NCBI GenBank assembly: GCA_958496175.1
Contig: OY292275.1
Location: 52,095,701 to 52,159,700 of the forward strand
DNA from: Sisyra terminalis
Lineage: Eukaryota > Arthropoda > Insecta > Neuroptera > Sisyridae
Reading direction: 5' to 3'
Length of the DNA stretch: 64,000 nt
Shown: piece after piece, positions 60,775 through 64,000 of the stretch
Layout of the letters: every line of letters starts with the position of its first letter
Position numbering within the stretch: the first letter of the stretch is position 1
Made by a program: the position numbers and the translations under genes
The notes under the pieces: generated by a model
The model's input: the letters and a program-made list of their open reading frames with translations, nothing else
Told to the model about the DNA's origin: nothing
Databases searched by the model: none

Positions 60775-61828
60775 TAGACTGATTAAAAAAAAAATGATGA
60801 TTTTTTTTTCTTATATATATCGAAAATATTGTTGGGAATGACAAAAAAAAAATCCTGTGAAAGTTTAAGCTCTTAATATTAATATTAAGAGGTGCCGCAT
60901 CGCAAATTTCGATTTTCCATTTAAATAACATGGGAACAATATTCTCTTGAATTTTGGAATTTTATAGCTCACGTTGGAGACAATATTTCGGAATGACCAA
61001 GGCATATTCTTGTAGAAAATTGAACGATCTACAAAAAAGGTCTTTGTACAAGTTTTTAATATATTGATTCCTTCAAAAGTTATTCGAGGTCAAAGTTGAA
61101 CTAAAGAGAAATTTTAATATTTTTTCAATTTTTTGACGCAACCATCAATTTTGTGGGAAAATTTTATAAGACATTTTTTGTAGAGCACTTTTTTTTCTAT
61201 TACTTATCTACATAAAACTTTTTGATATTTTTCACAGGTTCTAAGTTATTTGCATTAAACTGAAAATATTCGCAATTTTATTGTTTTAAATTAATAATAT
61301 TCCCTGAATTATTATGTTTAACATAAAAATATTTTTTTTATTTAACTTAAATAATTTGCTGAAAAACCATTTCCGTTTCAAATTATAAAATGTATGAGAT
61401 AAGTTATAGAAAAAAAAGTGCTCTACAAAAAATGTCCCATAAAATTTTCCCACAAAATTGATGGTTGCGTCAAAAAATTGAAAAAATATTAAAATTTCTC
61501 TTTAGTTCAACTATGACCTCGAATAACTTTTGAAGGAGTAAATATATAAAAAACTTGTACGAGACCTTTTTTGCAGAACGTTTAATTTTCTACAAGAATA
61601 TATCTTGGTCATTCCGAAATATTGTCACCAACGTGAGCTATAAAATTCCAAAATTGAAGAGAATATTGTTTCCATGTTATTTAAATGGAACATCGAAATT
61701 TGCGATGCGGCACCTCTTAATATTAATATTAAGAGCTTAAACTTTCAGAGCATTTTTTTTGTCATTTCCAACAATATTTTCGATATAATTAAGAAAAGAA
61801 AAATCATCATTTTTTTTGAATCAGTCTA
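60775..61828. mobile_element. TAGACTG-tipped foldback element (type B), complete
   Basis: Left arm 60775 to about 61213, loop about 180 bp, right arm about 61397-61828. Tips TAGACTGATT and AATCAGTCTA; the bases just outside (CTTCAT / ATGAAG) are also complementary. Arms share ATCGAAAATATTGTTGGAA, the palindromic CTTAATATTAATATTAAGAG and GACGCAACCATCAATTTT (in both orientations). Non-coding; it lies between two direct copies of about 310 bp of other sequence. Confidence 0.85.
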
Positions 61829-61844
61829 ATGAAGAGTGTATACG

Positions 61845-62156
61845 AGTAAATTCTTTCTTAAGAGGAATTCTTATAATCGATTTTTGGTCGACTTTGAAAA
61901 CTAGAAGTAATAAAAAAATCAATTTTCGATTAAAACTAGAATCGATTTTGCCATCTCTACGATGCGTGGGATAATAGAACTATTTTTAACAATATGTTAG
62001 TCCTAGCTTGTAAATATTTCGGTATTTCAAGTTATTCAATTACTATTGCAAATATAAGTTTAAGAAGGAGACCTTTACTGCATTCGTTCGTTTAATATTT
62101 TGGCACTTTTACTCAATAATTTAGTTCTTTTGTTGTAACTTCACCAATCTATATAC
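61845..62156 (+). repeat. direct duplication, copy 2
   Basis: Second copy of 60445-60774, without the foldback insertion: CCAATCTATATACTTCAT is followed directly by AGTATAAAAATG. It therefore records the sequence as it was before insertion. Confidence 0.85.
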
Positions 62157-62159
62157 TTC

Positions 62160-64000
62160 ATAGTATAAAAATGTAATTTTCGTTTGTTCAGAACCCCAAA
62201 TTTTTACACAACGTTGTTTTTATATAATAAGATAATTTTATTAAATCAAGAGATTCAATAGAGTCTCACATCAACGGGTACAGCGAAGGATGCCTTGGAT
62301 GGCTAAGAAAGGTTTTTATCGTTATTTTCGCGCTAAATTCGATATATTCGATTCAGAGATATAGCGATTCTTCCCAAAACGTAATTGAAAAATGTATATT
62401 TTGAAGGTATGTTACAGTAGGTACATAGTGGGGAGCTGTGGGCTGGTAAGGGAAGTGTTTCCAAAGTTTCACGAACAATTTTTTTTTTAATTTATAATCA
62501 AGAAAAAACCCAATGGAACTAAAACTGATAATATTTCATTAATTTTATTGGTTGAAATTAGTAATCAAAAAACATTTATGGTTTTATGAATCAGTATCAA
62601 TGTGTAGAATGATTGGTAAACTCTATGATAACAAATAGTGATTATGATTGATTATTAATTGGTGAGTAATTTCAATAATCATGAAGCTAGTTATAAATGA
62701 AAGCGTGAAGAAATCATAAATACAATTGTATTTATCAATTGTATAAAAAAAATAATATTGAAATATGATTATAAAAGTATAAGTATTTACGGCTATTACA
62801 ATGTAATAATAGCTAGTCTTATAAATAAAAAATCGTTTAGGAAATTCATTTTAAATTTCTCTTAAAATGTATTTATAAACGTTAACATTCATTAAATAAG
62901 ATTTATTTAATACTATTTAACGAAGTTTATTAACAATTCGATTTTCTTAACGTAGTATAACGTTTATCCTTGTGGCAGTGATTCATGTGGAGAAATGATA
63001 AGATAACATAAAAAGATGATAAATGATATTTTAATAGAATTTAAAGAATAATTCTTATGACATAATAGTTTCATATTATTATATCTAGCACTAATTGTTT
63101 CGTTCAAATATCGTTCGATAAAATTTTGTAATTCCCCGAGGTTGAAATGAGGCACGAAAAATACGTTTAGGAACCAACGATTTCTGAACTAAAATAAAAT
63201 TTCTATATTTATAAACTAATTATAGTAATAAGCTTTGGGCAAGAATTTCACATTAAATTAAAGGCAACATTTATAATTTTCATCGGAAATATGCAAAACA
63301 AATTAAGTTGGCAAATTTTCTCAGCAGAATAAATGGTGCAAATTAAAATTAAGGATACATTGTATGTTGTTCTATCAATAGAATTTGGCTTAGTAAGATA
63401 TTCTTTAAAAAGCTTTAAAATTTATCTTTAAGAAATACGCAAAATTAATTTTTGTATAATTTGTATATCTAAAAGACTTTCTGCCTATTATTATTCGAAA
63501 GTCGCTTTGTAGGTATTATATATTATATAGGGTCAGTCCAAATGAAGTGGTCCAAAAATAAATGAAATGGTTGCTCGACCTTTTTAAAAACAAATATTTT
63601 TTTGTGTGCTATCACCTCAACATGTTGGCAGTTCAAATTCATCATTATTTTAATTTAATTGTTTTTAGTTTTCCGGTGGTGGTCATATTAGTTTTACTAG
63701 ACATTTTCGCACTTTTAAGGGTTTGCGGAAACTTGATTATCTCAGGCCCTATTTGTCCTATCAAAATGAAACTAAAAACAGTGTGTTCATGAAAATATAA
63801 GCTATAAAGTTGTAACAAGACGTTTTTACCTAAATGTAATTGTAAATGTTACTCATATCTTAAATTTCAAACATATACTTCTTTCTGAGACCTAATAATG
63901 TACTATGTACGTACCCATAGTCATCAACTAATCTTGGTGTTTGACAAAGAGCTAAGAGATCTCATCACACAGTTAAAGAACTTTTTAGATTTTTCTTCAC
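62160..64000. other. AT-rich DNA without recognised genes
   Basis: No gene recognised. The frame at 63562-63792 is hydrophobic and follows GGGTCAGTCCAAATGAAGTG, which may be a repeat end, but there is no family match. Confidence 0.35.

Overview
This is a very AT-rich, intron-containing, repeat-dense eukaryotic window, most likely from an insect. The reasons are one clear animal-type gene (Vps54, a subunit of the GARP tethering complex) with introns of 56-60 bp, jockey-clade LINE fragments, hAT and Tc1-like transposon remains, a solo LTR, a Penelope-like element and short repeat fragments of kinds seen in insect genomes. I cannot name the order or species from the sequence. No prokaryotic gene, rRNA, canonical tRNA gene or CRISPR array was seen.

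Layout. 1-16 kb: two decayed jockey-type LINE tails (1059-1546 and 5465-5946, minus strand), a 938-bp inverted-repeat transposon (4408-5345), an internally deleted hAT element with an 8-bp target duplication (7928-8620), and a second hAT-like element (14038-15603) into which a Mutator-like foldback element (14702-15495, 9-bp duplication) has inserted. 16-29.5 kb: probable 3' exons of an unrecognised plus-strand gene (16168-16260, then 29043-29128 and 29177-29350, splice phases compatible). Its presumed 12.8-kb intron carries a chimeric jockey LINE (about 17.9-19.7 kb, minus), a foldback element (19741-20706), Tc1-like relics, a solo LTR (27091-27501) and a single foldback arm (28446-28889). 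30.8-31.7 kb: a plus-strand jockey reverse-transcriptase relic. 33.5-39.2 kb: a tandem and inverted array of about 1-kb units forming an imperfect palindrome of about 4.9 kb. Each unit carries a tRNA-like (A/B-box-like) module, and the clearly conserved units carry a cluster of GACGTC motifs. 40.3-41.4 kb: a 330-340-bp tandem repeat fused to a hammerhead-like retroelement fragment.

42.8-45.7 kb holds the one certain gene, Vps54, in three exons (903 codons). Its true start lies in a small exon in a different frame from the main exon, and splicing restores two N-terminal zinc-finger-like motifs.

45.7-64 kb has no host gene that I recognise. It holds Penelope-like material with hammerhead-like cores in inverted repeats (46.8 kb relic; 57643-58536 with a GIY-YIG endonuclease tail and 12-bp duplication; 58593-59073 with 9-bp duplication), a foldback arm (52976-53422), and a direct duplication of about 310 bp bracketing a complete foldback element (60445-62156).

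The most notable theme is the concentration of inverted-repeat elements of different origins (Mutator-like, TAGACTG-tipped, Penelope/hammerhead-type and the large palindrome). Several have target-site duplications that can be read directly from the sequence.
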